Shown: positions 34,456 to 45,676, counted from the first letter of the stretch. The stretch is 64,000 nt of DNA from PSRJ01 sp963825305 (GCA_963825305.1 CAWGTA010000009.1:62001-126000); one strand, 5' to 3'. Numbers and translations are program-made. The notes: generated by a model from the sequence alone, not told the origin.

Positions 34456-34965
34456 ATGAGCATCGATCTGCACCGCGACCCCGTCCTTCGTGAAGAGCTC
34501 ATCCGCGGCTACCTGAGCCGCAGGCTCAGCCCCGAGCTTACCGATGAGTTCGAGTCACACTATTTAGGTTGCGACGAGTGCTTCGAGGAGACCCAGGCAA
34601 CCCGCTTGCTCATCCAGGGCTTGGGTGAGCCGGTGATCGCTCAGCAGCGGATCAACGACGTAACGGTGATCCGGTTCCAGGGGAACGCGCGCCTGCTGGC
34701 CGAATCCCTCGAGCTCAGTGAGCTGTCGAACGCAGTCCGTCTGCAGAACGACACCAAAGTCCTGATCGATCTTAGCCGGGTGAGCCGCATCGACAGTACA
34801 GGCTTGGGCGTTCTCATGAACTGCTATTGCCACGCCATCAAAAACTCCGGAGTTTTGAAACTGCTACATCCGGATGCCCCGGTGAAGCGCATGTTAAGCA
34901 TGACCAAAATCGATTCAGTCGTAGAAACCTTCGCCGACGAAACCTCCGCCATCGCCAGTTTCTAG
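34456..34965 (+). CDS. Zinc-finger (anti-sigma type) fused to an STAS domain
   Basis: 169 residues. The N-terminal 60 resemble the zinc-binding anti-sigma domain: LIRGYLSRRLSPELTDEFESHYLGCDECFEE, with H35-x3-C39-x2-C42. Residues about 65-165 are an STAS domain, VTVIRFQGNARLLAESLE, then VLIDLSRVSRIDSTGLGVLM. The DSTGLGV matches the phosphorylation loop of RsbV (Ser114 equivalent to RsbV Ser56). So an element that usually inhibits a sigma factor is joined to one that usually relieves inhibition. It is 5 bp behind the sigma gene, so the two are made together. No membrane segment. Confidence 0.85.
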   Translation: MSIDLHRDPVLREELIRGYLSRRLSPELTDEFESHYLGCDECFEETQATRLLIQGLGEPVIAQQRINDVTVIRFQGNARLLAESLELSELSNAVRLQNDTKVLIDLSRVSRIDSTGLGVLMNCYCHAIKNSGVLKLLHPDAPVKRMLSMTKIDSVVETFADETSAIASF

Positions 34966-35038
34966 TGGCGCAGGCTCTCAGCCTGCTGCGTCGAGACTCC
35001 TCTCGACGCTCTTCTCCTATGCCACAATAGGCTGATTC

Positions 35039-37663
35039 ATGTCGGTCAGCGTCAAATGCCCCTCCTGTAAACGCGACAACGCCGGTGGCAAATTCTGTTC
35101 CTGGTGCGCCGCGCCCCTGGACGCCACCTCGGCGGACACCGCCCTGATGCCTGCCCCAACGACGCCTCTCAGCTCCTCTTCGAGCGTCGACGAAGGCCGC
35201 TTCCTTCCCGGCACCGTCCTAACGGGCCGCTACCGCATCGCCGGATTGCTGGGCCGCGGCGGCATGGGCGAAGTCTACCGCGCTACCGACCTGACTCTCG
35301 GCCAGGCGGTGGCGCTCAAGTTCCTGCCGGAAAGCCTGGCTCGCGACGAGCGCGCTCTGGCGCGCTTCTATAATGAGGTGCGCATCGCCCGCCAGGTCAC
35401 CCACCCCAATGTTTGCCGGGTCTACGACATCGGCCAGGTGGAAGGCCAACACTACATCTCCATGGAGTTCGTGGATGGGGAAGACCTGTCTTCCCTGCTG
35501 CGGCGCATCGGCCGGCTGCCGGTGGATAAAGCCATCGATACCGCGCGCAAGCTCTGTGCGGGCCTGGCAGCGGCTCATGAACGCGGGGTTCTGCACCGCG
35601 ATCTGAAGCCTGCCAACATCATGATCGACGGCCGCGGGCAGGTCATCATCATGGACTTCGGGCTGGCCGGCCTGAGCGACCAGTTGCAGGGTGATGTGCG
35701 CAGCGGCACCCCGGCTTACATGTCGCCGGAGCAGTTAGCCGGCACCGAGGTTACCGTCAAGAGCGACATCTACGCGCTGGGCCTGGTGCTGTACGAATTG
35801 TTCACCGGCAAGCGCGCCTTCGAAGCCACCAGCATGGTGGAGCTGATGGACTTGCAGCAGCGCGGCTCGCCGCTCAGTCTCACGACGTTGGTGAAAGAGT
35901 TGGATCCTGCCGTGGAGCGCATCATCCTGCGCTGTCTGGCTCCCGATCCGCGGCAGCGGCCGCCTTCGGCGCTGGGAATCGCGGCGGCACTGCCGGGCGG
36001 CGATCCGCTGGCAGCGGCGTTGGCAGCGGGCGAAACGCCATCGCCGGAATTAGTGGCCGCGGCGGGAGAGACCGATGGGCTGCAGCCGAGAGTGGCTGTG
36101 GCGTGCCTGGCGGCGGCGCTGCTGGGCGTGCTCGCGGTGGCGGCCTTGGCTCCATCCCGACAGATTACGGAAATGGTCCGCCTGGAGAATCCCCCGGAAG
36201 CGCTGGCGCGCGATTCCCACACCTTGTTGCAGAGCCTGGGCTATACGGCGCGCCCGGGCGACCGTTATTGGGGCCTCTCCTACGACGACGAGTATCGTAA
36301 TTATCTGAAGGGGCACCCCGGTGAAGCCGCCGCGCGCTGGAAGAACCCGGCAGGGGGAGAGCCGCCTCTAATCGCGTTTTGGTACCGCGAAAGCCCGACC
36401 CCTTTAGTGGCCCTGCGCACCTTCAACGTGGCGGTAAGCTTTGTCGACCCGCCATTTGAGCGACCCCAAATGATCCGGCTGCGCTTGAATCCGGATGGAA
36501 AGTTGCGGCAACTGGAAGCCGTTCCCTTGCAAGTGGAACCGCCGGCGCCTGCCGGATCGTTCGATTGGAGCAAGCTTTTCCAGGCGGCCGGGTTGGACAT
36601 GGCCCGTTTCCAAACAGCCGAGCCGCAATGGACGCCGCTCGCCAACTGGGACCAGCGCGCCGCCTGGACCGCCGATCCGCTGAGAGTGGAGGCCGCGGCG
36701 TGGCGTGGACGGCCGGTCTCGTTCCGCATCGTGGGACCCTGGACGGTGCCGGGCCGCGGCGGTGGGCCCGCCAGCGCGGGACAGATGGCACAGGTCGTGG
36801 TGGTCTACTCGGCCCTTCTAGCCGCAAGCATTCTCGCCTGGCTGAATTTCCGGGCGCGCAAAACGGACCTCCGCGGCGCCGCCAAGCTGGCTGCGTGGTG
36901 TTGGGCCGGATATGCCGGCAGCGCCTTCTTGCGCGCTCACCATGTGGCCGCCATCGATGAGATCAACACCTTCTGGAGAGTGGTGACGGGTAGCGCTGCC
37001 GTTAATGGGTTAGTGGTCTGGGTTCTCTACTTGGCGCTGGAGCCGTGGGTCCGGCGCCGCTGGCCGCAGACCATGATTTCCTGGAGCCGGTATGCCGTGA
37101 AGGGCTTTCGAGATCCATTGGTGGGGCGCGATCTCCTGTACTCGGTGGGAATCGGCGCACTACTGGGCATCGTAGACCTGGTCCAATTAGCGGTTCTCGG
37201 TCCCTCCACTGAGCCCTTGTTTCCCGACCTCTCAGGTTTGCTGGGAGTGAGTTCCAGCACCGGCAGCATCCTAAGCCTGTTTGCCAATTCCATGACCGGC
37301 GCGCTGCTGCTGTTCTTCCTGCTCTTTATCCTGCGCGTGGTGCTGCGCAAGGAGTGGCTCGCCGTGGCGGGAGTCGTCGCGGTGATTGTCGCGGTCTCGA
37401 TCGCTCAAGGCGCTCGATGGCCCGATGTCCCGTTCGCGATCGCCTCTGGGACCATCTTGACAGTGGTAATTCTGCGATTCGGTTTGATTGCGGCGATCTT
37501 CAGCTCCGCGATCCAGGACATTTTGCGTTTGCCGCATACGCTCGACTTCTCCGCATGGTATGCGGGAACCGTCGCAGTTCCGCTCGTTCTGATCGCGCTG
37601 CTGGCGATTTATGGCTTCCGCATTTCCCTCGGCGGCCGGCGCCTGATCCAATTGCCCGACTGA
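35039..37663 (+). CDS. Membrane Ser/Thr protein kinase with N-terminal zinc ribbon
   Basis: 874 residues. A zinc ribbon at the start (C7, C10, C20, C23) leads to a Hanks-type kinase: glycine loop LLGRGGMGEVYRA, catalytic lysine in AVALKFL (K94), LHRDLKPANIMI, MDFGLAG and SGTPAYMSPEQLAG, so it should be active. After about residue 350 there is one membrane helix (VAVACLAAALLGVLAVAALAP) and an extracytoplasmic domain of about 220 residues of no family I know. Five to six more helices then run to the C-terminus. The upstream neighbours are the sigma factor and zinc-finger/STAS protein. An input role for this kinase in that switch is possible but unproven. Confidence 0.9.
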   Translation: MSVSVKCPSCKRDNAGGKFCSWCAAPLDATSADTALMPAPTTPLSSSSSVDEGRFLPGTVLTGRYRIAGLLGRGGMGEVYRATDLTLGQAVALKFLPESLARDERALARFYNEVRIARQVTHPNVCRVYDIGQVEGQHYISMEFVDGEDLSSLLRRIGRLPVDKAIDTARKLCAGLAAAHERGVLHRDLKPANIMIDGRGQVIIMDFGLAGLSDQLQGDVRSGTPAYMSPEQLAGTEVTVKSDIYALGLVLYELFTGKRAFEATSMVELMDLQQRGSPLSLTTLVKELDPAVERIILRCLAPDPRQRPPSALGIAAALPGGDPLAAALAAGETPSPELVAAAGETDGLQPRVAVACLAAALLGVLAVAALAPSRQITEMVRLENPPEALARDSHTLLQSLGYTARPGDRYWGLSYDDEYRNYLKGHPGEAAARWKNPAGGEPPLIAFWYRESPTPLVALRTFNVAVSFVDPPFERPQMIRLRLNPDGKLRQLEAVPLQVEPPAPAGSFDWSKLFQAAGLDMARFQTAEPQWTPLANWDQRAAWTADPLRVEAAAWRGRPVSFRIVGPWTVPGRGGGPASAGQMAQVVVVYSALLAASILAWLNFRARKTDLRGAAKLAAWCWAGYAGSAFLRAHHVAAIDEINTFWRVVTGSAAVNGLVVWVLYLALEPWVRRRWPQTMISWSRYAVKGFRDPLVGRDLLYSVGIGALLGIVDLVQLAVLGPSTEPLFPDLSGLLGVSSSTGSILSLFANSMTGALLLFFLLFILRVVLRKEWLAVAGVVAVIVAVSIAQGARWPDVPFAIASGTILTVVILRFGLIAAIFSSAIQDILRLPHTLDFSAWYAGTVAVPLVLIALLAIYGFRISLGGRRLIQLPD

Positions 37664-37667
37664 GGAA

Positions 37668-40329
37668 TCACTCTTCGCGCAGCGCCGTCATCGGGTCGAC
37701 ACGCACCGCGCGACGGGCGGGTCCCAGACACGCAATCATTACAACCATGGCAAGCAGAGCCGGCGCCCAGATAAAGGTGGCAGCATCGAGTTCCGTCACT
37801 CCGAAAAGCATGGACCGGACATAACGCGTGAGTGCCCATGCACCTCCGAGGCCGGAAACGATAGCCAGGAAAACCAGGAGCGCGCTTTCGCCGAGCACCA
37901 TCCCCAGCACGTCCGCGGGCCGCGCGCCCATCGCCACACGAATGCCGATTTCCCGCGTACGTCGCGCCACCAGGTACGACATCACTCCATAGACACCGGC
38001 CGCGGCGAGCAGGATCGCAATCCCCGCGAAGATTCCGATGAGCAGGAGCTGGAATCGCTGCGGCGCCAGTGCCGCGTCGCGCCGCTCGTCCATAGTCTTC
38101 ACGTCGAAGATGGGCTGGTCGCGATCGAAGGCACGGACGCGCTCCTCCACCGCGCGTATGGCGGCTTTCGGATCGCCAGCGGTGCGCATGACAAACAAGT
38201 CGCCAAAGTTCCGCAGCTCCTGGCAGGTGCAGCGATACATCGCGGGTCGAATCGGTGAACCGAGCGCGCCGTCGCGGATATTGCTTACCACGCCGACTAT
38301 GGTCAAGGTAGGGTTCCCGTCTGGTCCGAATACGATACGCCGGCCCACCGGGTCCTCGCCTGGCAGGATCTGGCTGGCGAACGCTTCGTTTACCACCACG
38401 GCGGCGGCGGATTGGTCCGAGTCCCGCGCATCGAAAACGCGTCCGCTCCGCAGCGGGACTTCCAAAGTCTGGAAGAACTCCGGGCTGACAAGTGTGTTGT
38501 CAGCCCTGGGCCGCTGGAGGAACGGTATAGCTTCGTGCCCTACCACCTGAATGCGCCCGCCGCGATCGAAGGTGTCTTGAAAGGGCATGTAAGACAGTAG
38601 CGCCGCCGAGCGCGCCAGAGGAATCTGCTTCACCTCATCCAAAACGTTGCGGTAAAACCGCGCGCGGCCTTCGAAGCTGAAAGACCCGACTTGACTGGTG
38701 CGGAAGGTTAGCAGGTGATCGGTGGAGAAGCCGATTTCCGTGTGCGCCAGTGCCAGAAAGCTGCGCGCCAGCAGGCCGGCACCGATCAACAGAACAAGTG
38801 AAACGCCGAGTTCGGCAACTACCAGCAACTTTCGCACGCGCGCCGCACCGCGTCCCGTACTGTGCGTCCGCCCGGCGGACTTCAGAACTTCCTGAATACT
38901 GATTCCGGCGGCGGAAAGCGCCGGAGCCATGCCGAACAGGATGGCGGTTGCCAACGTCAAAGCTGCCGTGAAAGCCAGAACGCGAGGATCCAACGAAATT
39001 GCCGGATAAGCTATCAGCAGCGAGGGCTTAAAGGTATTCAACGCGCGCACCGCGATCCAGGCGATGGCGATACCTGCCAACCCGCCCGGTACCGCCAGCA
39101 CCAGGCTTTCCGTGAGCATCTGGAGGATGACGCGCCCGCGGCCGGAGCCCAGCGCCAAACGCACGGCTAGCTCGCGCTGACGGCTGCCGGCCCGCGCCAG
39201 CAACAAATTGGCCAGATTCACGCAAGCGATCAGCAGAACCAGGCCAACCGCTCCGCTCAGCATCAGAAGCGCCGGGCGCAATTGTCCCGTGAGGTGCTGC
39301 TGCAGCGGCGTGGCGCCGATGGACAAATCCGACCGGAATCCCCTGCTCGCGAATACCTTGGGGTACGCGGCGCGAATCGCGAACGTCAAGCGCTGCATTT
39401 CGATGTCGGCCCGTTGCGGTGTTACGCGCGGTCTGCGCCGCGCCACGATATCGACGACGCGAAACATGGTATTGGCGCGAATAGGCCGCTCCAAGGCCTC
39501 GTCCATTTGGAGCGGCATCCAGGCTTGCGTCCCCCGCGGAAAGTCGAAGCCCTGCGGCATCACACCAATAATGGTGTACGGCCGGCGGTCGAGAGCCACG
39601 GCTTTGCCGACAATATTAGGATCGCTCCCCAGCCGGTTTCGCCAGAATGCGTAGCTCAGCACAGCCACCGGCGGCGCCTTCACCCCCTCTTCCTCGCGCG
39701 CCAGGTAGCGTCCCATGAGGGGTTCCGCACCCATCACGCGGAAGAAGGAAGCCGATACGGATCGCCACATCCAGTTGCTCCGGCCGTTCGACACCCGTCC
39801 GGTTCGCCGTGAATGGAAAGAATGCGGCCACGTCCTCGAAAATGCGGTTCTGCTCGCGGAGGCGGTAGTAATCCGGGGCCGTCGCAATATCCTCCTGAAC
39901 GGGCCCTGTGCGTTCGCTGATCCAGTCGATCCGATCGGCGCCGGGATAGGGAAGCGGGCGGATCAGAATCGAATCCGCCATGCTGAAGACTGTCGTGTTC
40001 GCGCCGATACAGACGGCCAGCGTGGCGGTGGCGGCGAACGCCAGGAAGCGATCGCGGCGCAGACCGCGCAAAGCGTAGCGGATATCTTCGAAAAAGTTCT
40101 CGATCATTCTGGTCCCCCTGGCGTCGCGGCACTCCTCTTGCCGTTGGGTTGGATGGCCGAACTGACGCAGCGCGGCGGAGTGCGCCTCAATAGGTTGCAT
40201 GCCTGCCGCGATGTTCTGCTGAACCTGGAGGTCGAGGTGAAAGCGCAGCTCTTCGTCGAGTTCCCGCTCCACGGAGTCACGCCGAAATAGCGAACGGAGA
40301 CGCATCCGGACTATGTCGAGCCACCGCAT
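37668..40329 (-). CDS. Duplicated MacB/FtsX-type orphan permease (one apparent frameshift)
   Basis: 886 residues after removal of one inserted base near 39758. It has an N-terminal prefix domain that the first permease in the window lacks: VRMRLRSLFRRDSVERELDEELRFHLDLQVQQNI. Then comes the first MacB core (GLRRDRFLAFAATATLAVCIGANTTVFSM), FtsX helices (LLMLSGAVGLVLLIACVNLANLLLARAG) and the duplicated second half, ending ARRAVRVDPMTALREE. The two pieces join where VAI should continue SASFFRVMGAEPLMGRYL. It lies 12 bp behind a PadR gene, the usual arrangement for prefix-bearing orphan permeases in Acidobacteria. Confidence 0.9.
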
Positions 40330-40341
40330 AAGATGTGGCTC

Positions 40342-40668
40342 TCAGGCGCGAACGATGGCAGAGATGGCGGCCGACAGCCGTTCCCAAGTGTCGGTCTCGT
40401 GCTCCAGTTGGCGGCGGCCGGCACGCGTCAGCGAATAGTATTTGGCGCGCCGGTTGTTGTCGCTTTCGCCCCATTCGGCGGAGATCCAGGCCTGCTGTTC
40501 TAGACGATGTAGGGCGGGATAAAGCGAGCCTTGCTGGACTTGGAGGACTTCGCGGGAGAGTTGTTGAATCCGCTGCGCGATGGCCCAGCCATGCATAGGC
40601 TCAAGCGCAAGCGTCTTGAGGATCAGCAGGTCCAGGGTGCCCTGGACCAGGTCGGTGGGTTTGCTCAT
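40342..40668 (-). CDS. PadR family transcriptional regulator
   Basis: 108 residues: VQGTLDLLILKTLALEPMHGWAIAQRI, VQQGSLYPALHRLEQQAW, RRAKYYSLTRAGRRQL. Short PadR type. It precedes the orphan permease and would repress the pair. A long inverted repeat in its own promoter (40676-40727) is the likely operator. Confidence 0.93.
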   Translation of the reverse strand: MSKPTDLVQGTLDLLILKTLALEPMHGWAIAQRIQQLSREVLQVQQGSLYPALHRLEQQAWISAEWGESDNNRRAKYYSLTRAGRRQLEHETDTWERLSAAISAIVRA

Positions 40669-40675
40669 ACACCTT

Positions 40676-40727
40676 CCCCTAGATTATCTACAACAGGCTA
40701 CTGCAACTCTTGTAGATAATCAAGGGG
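40676..40727. promoter_or_regulatory. Long inverted repeat, likely operator of the second PadR
   Basis: CCCCTAGATTATCTACAA at 40676-40693 and TTGTAGATAATCAAGGGG at 40710-40727 are complementary except for one position, separated by 16 bases. The arms start eight bases upstream of the PadR ATG. PadR proteins bind such dyads; here the arms are unusually long and AT-rich against the GC-rich background. Confidence 0.7.
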
Positions 40728-40734
40728 TAGGTGG

Positions 40735-41325
40735 CTACTGCAGCCGCCGACGCCGAAAGGCTCCGCCGACACCCACGACGAGCAGGAAGGCCCCGATCAC
40801 ATAGGTGAAGGCCGGCTCGGGGGCCACATCCGCACTCGTCAGCCCGTAAGTGGGAGGCCGATACGGTGATACCGCACCCGGGGCGTAGCCAGGCTGGCCA
40901 GTCGTCGGCGTGAATACCGCCAGTCCATTTGCGTTCTCCGTAATCGTCACATGGTTTGCCTGGTACGAGCCGGGCAGACCAACATCGGCCGCTAACCCGC
41001 CGTTTGTGTCGCTGGAGTAGATGAACGCGTAGGGCTTGTCCGAGATCGTTTCAAAACGGATCACGTCACCTACGGTGGTTGTTCCAAACTCATTGATCAA
41101 CACGTCCCCGGAAGTCACGGACGGAAGATATGTCGTATTGAGTTGGTAGGCTTCGGTAGTGATACCGTCAAGAGGATCCAGCTTCAAACCCGAACCTGCG
41201 CACCAGGGTGCACAGCCGCTGCCGTCTTCAAAGAATGCCGGGTCGTTGTCGATGTCGGCAAGTGCCACCGGCGCCATCAGCATGAGCACCGCGGCGGATG
41301 AAAGGATACCGTATAGTTTCCGCAT
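40735..41325 (-). CDS. PEP-CTERM sorting-domain protein
   Basis: 196 residues from the ATG preceded by AAAGGCGA; the frame extends 13 codons further. Signal peptide (ILSSAAVLMLMAPVALA), a beta-rich middle with few cysteines (SGCAPWCAGSG), and a C-terminal sorting signal: APEPAFTYVIGAFLLVVGVG followed by FRRRR. This is the PEP motif, hydrophobic helix and basic tail processed by exosortase. No exosortase gene is in the window. Function of the exported part is unknown. Confidence 0.82.
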   Translation of the reverse strand: MRKLYGILSSAAVLMLMAPVALADIDNDPAFFEDGSGCAPWCAGSGLKLDPLDGITTEAYQLNTTYLPSVTSGDVLINEFGTTTVGDVIRFETISDKPYAFIYSSDTNGGLAADVGLPGSYQANHVTITENANGLAVFTPTTGQPGYAPGAVSPYRPPTYGLTSADVAPEPAFTYVIGAFLLVVGVGGAFRRRRLQ

Positions 41326-41431
41326 TTCGCCTTTCGCGTTTAGACGACTAGAGTATACGGTCAATAAGGCCTTTTTACCTTATTAATGGGTACTCTTGTA
41401 CGCCAGACTGTACTGGTACAAATCGGCGAGT

Positions 41432-43200
41432 TTACTCCAGCGCGAACACCCACACGGCGCCGCCTTCGGGCACTTCCGGGTACTCGCCGGGAAACATTCG
41501 GTTCAGGTTCGCCTGCATCCCGCGCGAATCGCCGCCCCAGCCCGCATGCACCGCGATGTACTGCTTTGCCGTCGAGCAGTGAACGTCGTCGGCGGCGCCA
41601 GAATGCCGGAGTTGGTGGGGAACTCCCAGAGCAGCTTGCCCGTTGTCGGCGTCGAAGGCGTGCATCTTGCGATCGCTGGTGCCGCCGCTGAACACCAGGC
41701 CGCCGGCGGTGGCCAGCATCGCGCCCCAGTTCGGGCGACTTGGCGTAGTTGTGGGTCCAGACCTGCTTGCCGGTATCGACGTTCCACGCCTGCACTTCGC
41801 CGAAATGATCGGCGCCCGGCGCGGCCGGCGCGATCGCCCATCTGTACGCCGGTGAAGCCCTTGCCCGGCGAGTACTCGACGATCTCGTCTCCCTGCGAAG
41901 AGCCGCACAGGTTGTTATTGGCGGGAACATAAATCATCCGCGTCTTGGGGACTGAACGCGATGGGCGGCCAGTTCTTGCCGCCGTGCAGTGACGGGCAGA
42001 AGTCGCGCCTCTTTCCCGTGCCCGGCTTGTGCGCTCGGATCGACTTCCGGCCGTCCGGTTTCCGGATCGAGGCGCTTGAACACGTTCTGCTTCACGTAAG
42101 GCTTGCCTTCGATGAATATGAGGCGTCCGCCGGCGTCGCTGCGTTCCAGGAACCACAGGTAGCCGTCGCGCGCGACATCGATCAGGCCCTTGATGGTGCG
42201 GCCGCCGCGCTGGAAATCGACCAGGATCGGCGGCGAAACTTCGTCCCAGTCCCAGGAATCGTTCGGGTGGTATTGGAAGTGGCCCTTGATCGCGCCGGTG
42301 GCGACGTCGAGCGCGATGGTCGAAGCGGTATAGAGATTGTCGCCGGGCCGCTTATCGCCCATCCAGGGGCCGCCGTTGCCGACGCCCCAGTAAGCCAGGT
42401 TGGTATCGGGATCGTAATTGCCGGTGACCCACACGGAGCCGCCGCCGGTCTTCCATTGATCGCCCTTCGGCCAGGTCTCGCTGCCGGGCTCGCCGGGCGC
42501 GGGGATGGTGTAGGTGCGCCACTGCTCCTTGCCGGTCTCCGGATCGAAGCGCCGCGACGAAGCCGCGAATGCCGAACTCGCCGCCCGAAGCACCCGACCA
42601 TGACTTTGCCGCCGGCGACCAGCGGAGCGAGCGAAATGTAGTAGCCGGACTTGTTATCGGCTACGGTAGTGGTCCAGACTTCCTTGCCGGTCTTGGCGTC
42701 GAGCGCCACCAGCACCGCTTCCCCGGCGGCGAAGTAGACCTTGTCGCCGAAGAGCGCGACGCCGCGGCTGGTGTCGTGCGGCACCGATAGCGCCCGCGGG
42801 CCGCGGCCTGCGGTAGCGCCAGAGAACATTGCCGCTCTTGGCGTCGATGGCGATCACCTGGTTGTTCGGCGTGGAGACGAACATCACGCCGTTGTTGACG
42901 ATCGGCGCGGCTTCGTGGACTCGCGTTTCGCCGGTGGAGAACACCCAGACCGGCTTCAGCCGCGCCGACATTCGCCGGCGTGATCTGGTCGAGCGGGCTG
43001 TAGCCCCAGCCGTCATAGGTGCGGCGGATCATCAGCCAGTTGCCGTCTTCCGGTTTCATGAGGCGGTCGGCCGTCACCGGCTGGTAGCTGCGCAGGATCT
43101 GCGGCATCGGCACATTCACCTGCGGCGCTCCCGGCTGGGCGAACGCCAGCGAGACTCCTGCGGCGACGAGGGCGGCACACCAGCGGCTGAGATTGGGCAT
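41432..43200 (-). CDS. PQQ-dependent alcohol dehydrogenase-like quinoprotein (about eleven apparent frameshifts)
   Basis: Segments in rotating frames align end to end as one beta-propeller quinoprotein: signal peptide (CAALVAAGVSLAFAQ), YDGWGYSPLDQITPANV, RLKPVWVFSTGETRVHEAAPIV, NNQVIAIDAKSGNVLWRYRR, VALDAKTGKEVWTTTVADN, GSVWVTGNYDPDTNLAYWGVGN, MIYVPANNNLCG, FGEVQAWNVDTGKQVWTHNY, MHAFDADNGQ and a C-terminus AVWVFALE. The W-motif repeats (GKxVW) are typical of the eight-bladed methanol/ethanol dehydrogenase family. Each join is explained by one extra base; about eleven removals give 585 residues. Substrate and haem content cannot be judged. Dense shifts look like poor consensus quality rather than decay, but a real pseudogene cannot be excluded. 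Confidence 0.75.
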
Positions 43201-43339
43201 CAACGAATCTCCCTGGTCCGTCATCATACACCAGGAGAGCGGCGCAGATCTGCGCCGGTTTTGGACCAATCGAAAGGACTTAGTGCGGTAATCCCGGCGC
43301 AATCCTGCGCCGCCCAGTGCCTCTTGAGGCTGCCGCTTC

Positions 43340-43394
43340 ACCGGCGGCGAAGACCGCCGGCGTTACGTAGCGCTGGCGATCTTGTCGCCGGCGG
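43340..43394 (+). repeat. Dispersed repeat family A, copy 3 (full length)
   Basis: ACCGGCGGCGAAGACCGCCG, then GCGTTACGTAGCGCTGGCGA and TCTTGTCGCCGGCGG: both hairpins are present. It lies between the PQQ dehydrogenase start and the YchF stop, both on the minus strand. Confidence 0.8.
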
Positions 43395-43434
43395 GGGCAG
43401 GCCATGGCGGACTTAGTGATGACAAGGGCACACT

Positions 43435-44510
43435 CTACCCGTGCCGGATCACCAGCACGTCGCCATCTTTCACGATGTACTCTTTGCCTTCCAGGCGCAG
43501 CAGGCCCTTCTCGCGCACGCCCGGATAGCCGCCCAGATCCACCAGCGATTTCCAGTTCACCACTTCGGCGCGGATGAACTTCTTTTCGAAATCGGAGTGG
43601 ATCGCGCCGGCCGCTTTCACGGCGGTGCTGTGCATCGGGATGGTCCAGGCGCGCACTTCGTCTTCGCCGGCGGTCAGGAAACTCATCAGTCCGAGCAGCG
43701 CATAGGTCGCGGAGATCAGGCGCTCCAGGCCCGATTCCTTCAGCCCGTAGCTGGCCAGGTAGTCGCGCTGTTCCTCGCGGCGGCAGCTCCGCCAGCTCGG
43801 CTTCGATCTTGCCGCAGACGGCCGTCGCCGACGTGTGCTTGCGCCCCGCCAGCGGGCCTTCGCGGTATTCCTTCTCGCGGTCGTGCAGTTTGCCGGCGTC
43901 GACTTCGCCCAGGTTCAGCACGTACAGCATGGGCTTCTGCGAGAGGAACTGGAACCCGCGCATGCGCTTCTTCGTCGTCGGCATCGAGCTCCATCTGCCG
44001 CAGCGGCTGATTGTCTTCCAGCGCGGCTTTGCACTTCTGGAGCAATTCGAACTCGCGGTCCAGCTCCGGGTTCTTGATCTTCTTGCGGTCCTTGTCGAGC
44101 CGCTCCAGGCGCTTCTCCACCACCACCAGGTCGCTGAGGATCAGCTCCGTCTCCACGTCTTCCATGTCGCGCAGCGGATCCACCGAGCCCTTCTCGTGGG
44201 GCACGGTCTCGTCGGCGAACAGGCGCAGCACGTGCGCGAATGCATCCACCACGCGCAGGCTGGCCAGGTAGCTGGGGTCGCGCAGGTTCTCTTTGGAGAT
44301 CGCCGGCATGTCGACGTATTCCACGGTGGCGTGCGTGATCTTGGGCGGCTCGAACAGGCGCGCCAGCTCGTCCAGGCGCGCGTCGGGAACCTTGGCGATG
44401 CCCATGCGCACGGCGGTGGAGCCGATGTGCGTCTCCTGGTGGACGCCGGTCAGGATCGTGAAAAGCGAGGTCTTGCCGACCATGGGCAGGCCGATAATGG
44501 CTGTCTTCAT
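43435..44510 (-). CDS. ychF: Redox-regulated ATPase YchF (two apparent frameshifts)
   Basis: Obg-related P-loop ATPase (OLA1 homologue) that associates with ribosomes. The N-terminal piece starts MKTAIIGLPMVGKTSLFTILTG (P-loop GLPMVGKTS) and includes VEYVDMPAISKENLRDPSY. The middle piece has GFQFLSQKPMLYVLNLGE. The C-terminal TGS domain has SFLTAGEDEVRAWTI, IHSDFEKKFIRAEVV and GKEYIVKDGDVLVIRH. Frame changes near 43975 and 43780 are each one inserted base. Corrected length is 357 residues, close to the normal 363. It follows the MoxR gene by 12 bp. Confidence 0.92.
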
Positions 44511-44522
44511 AAGAGGAGCGAT

Positions 44523-45511
<989 letters not shown>

Positions 45512-45561
45512 CACGCTTCTAATGATACTAAAGCGCTGGCCGGGTAGCGGTTTCCGAACCA

Positions 45562-45584
45562 ACCGCTCCCTGCGGTCACAGCTC
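45562..45584 (+). repeat. Dispersed repeat family B, single arm
   Basis: ACCGCTCCCTGCGGTCACAG followed by CTC. One arm only, in the region between the divergent MoxR and TonB receptor genes; no inverted partner nearby. Confidence 0.7.
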
Positions 45585-45676
45585 TTTACCGACACCCACG
45601 CCGTTTCCCATGTTTCAGCGCCCCGTAATGATTCTCACTTACATGCAGCTAAAACATGAATGCAGCATGAATTGTA

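Noticed and set aside
41432..43200. A true pseudogene of the PQQ dehydrogenase
   Set aside because: Not chosen as the first reading, because every break is a +1 insertion with family motifs kept throughout and no in-frame stop after correction. It cannot be fully excluded.
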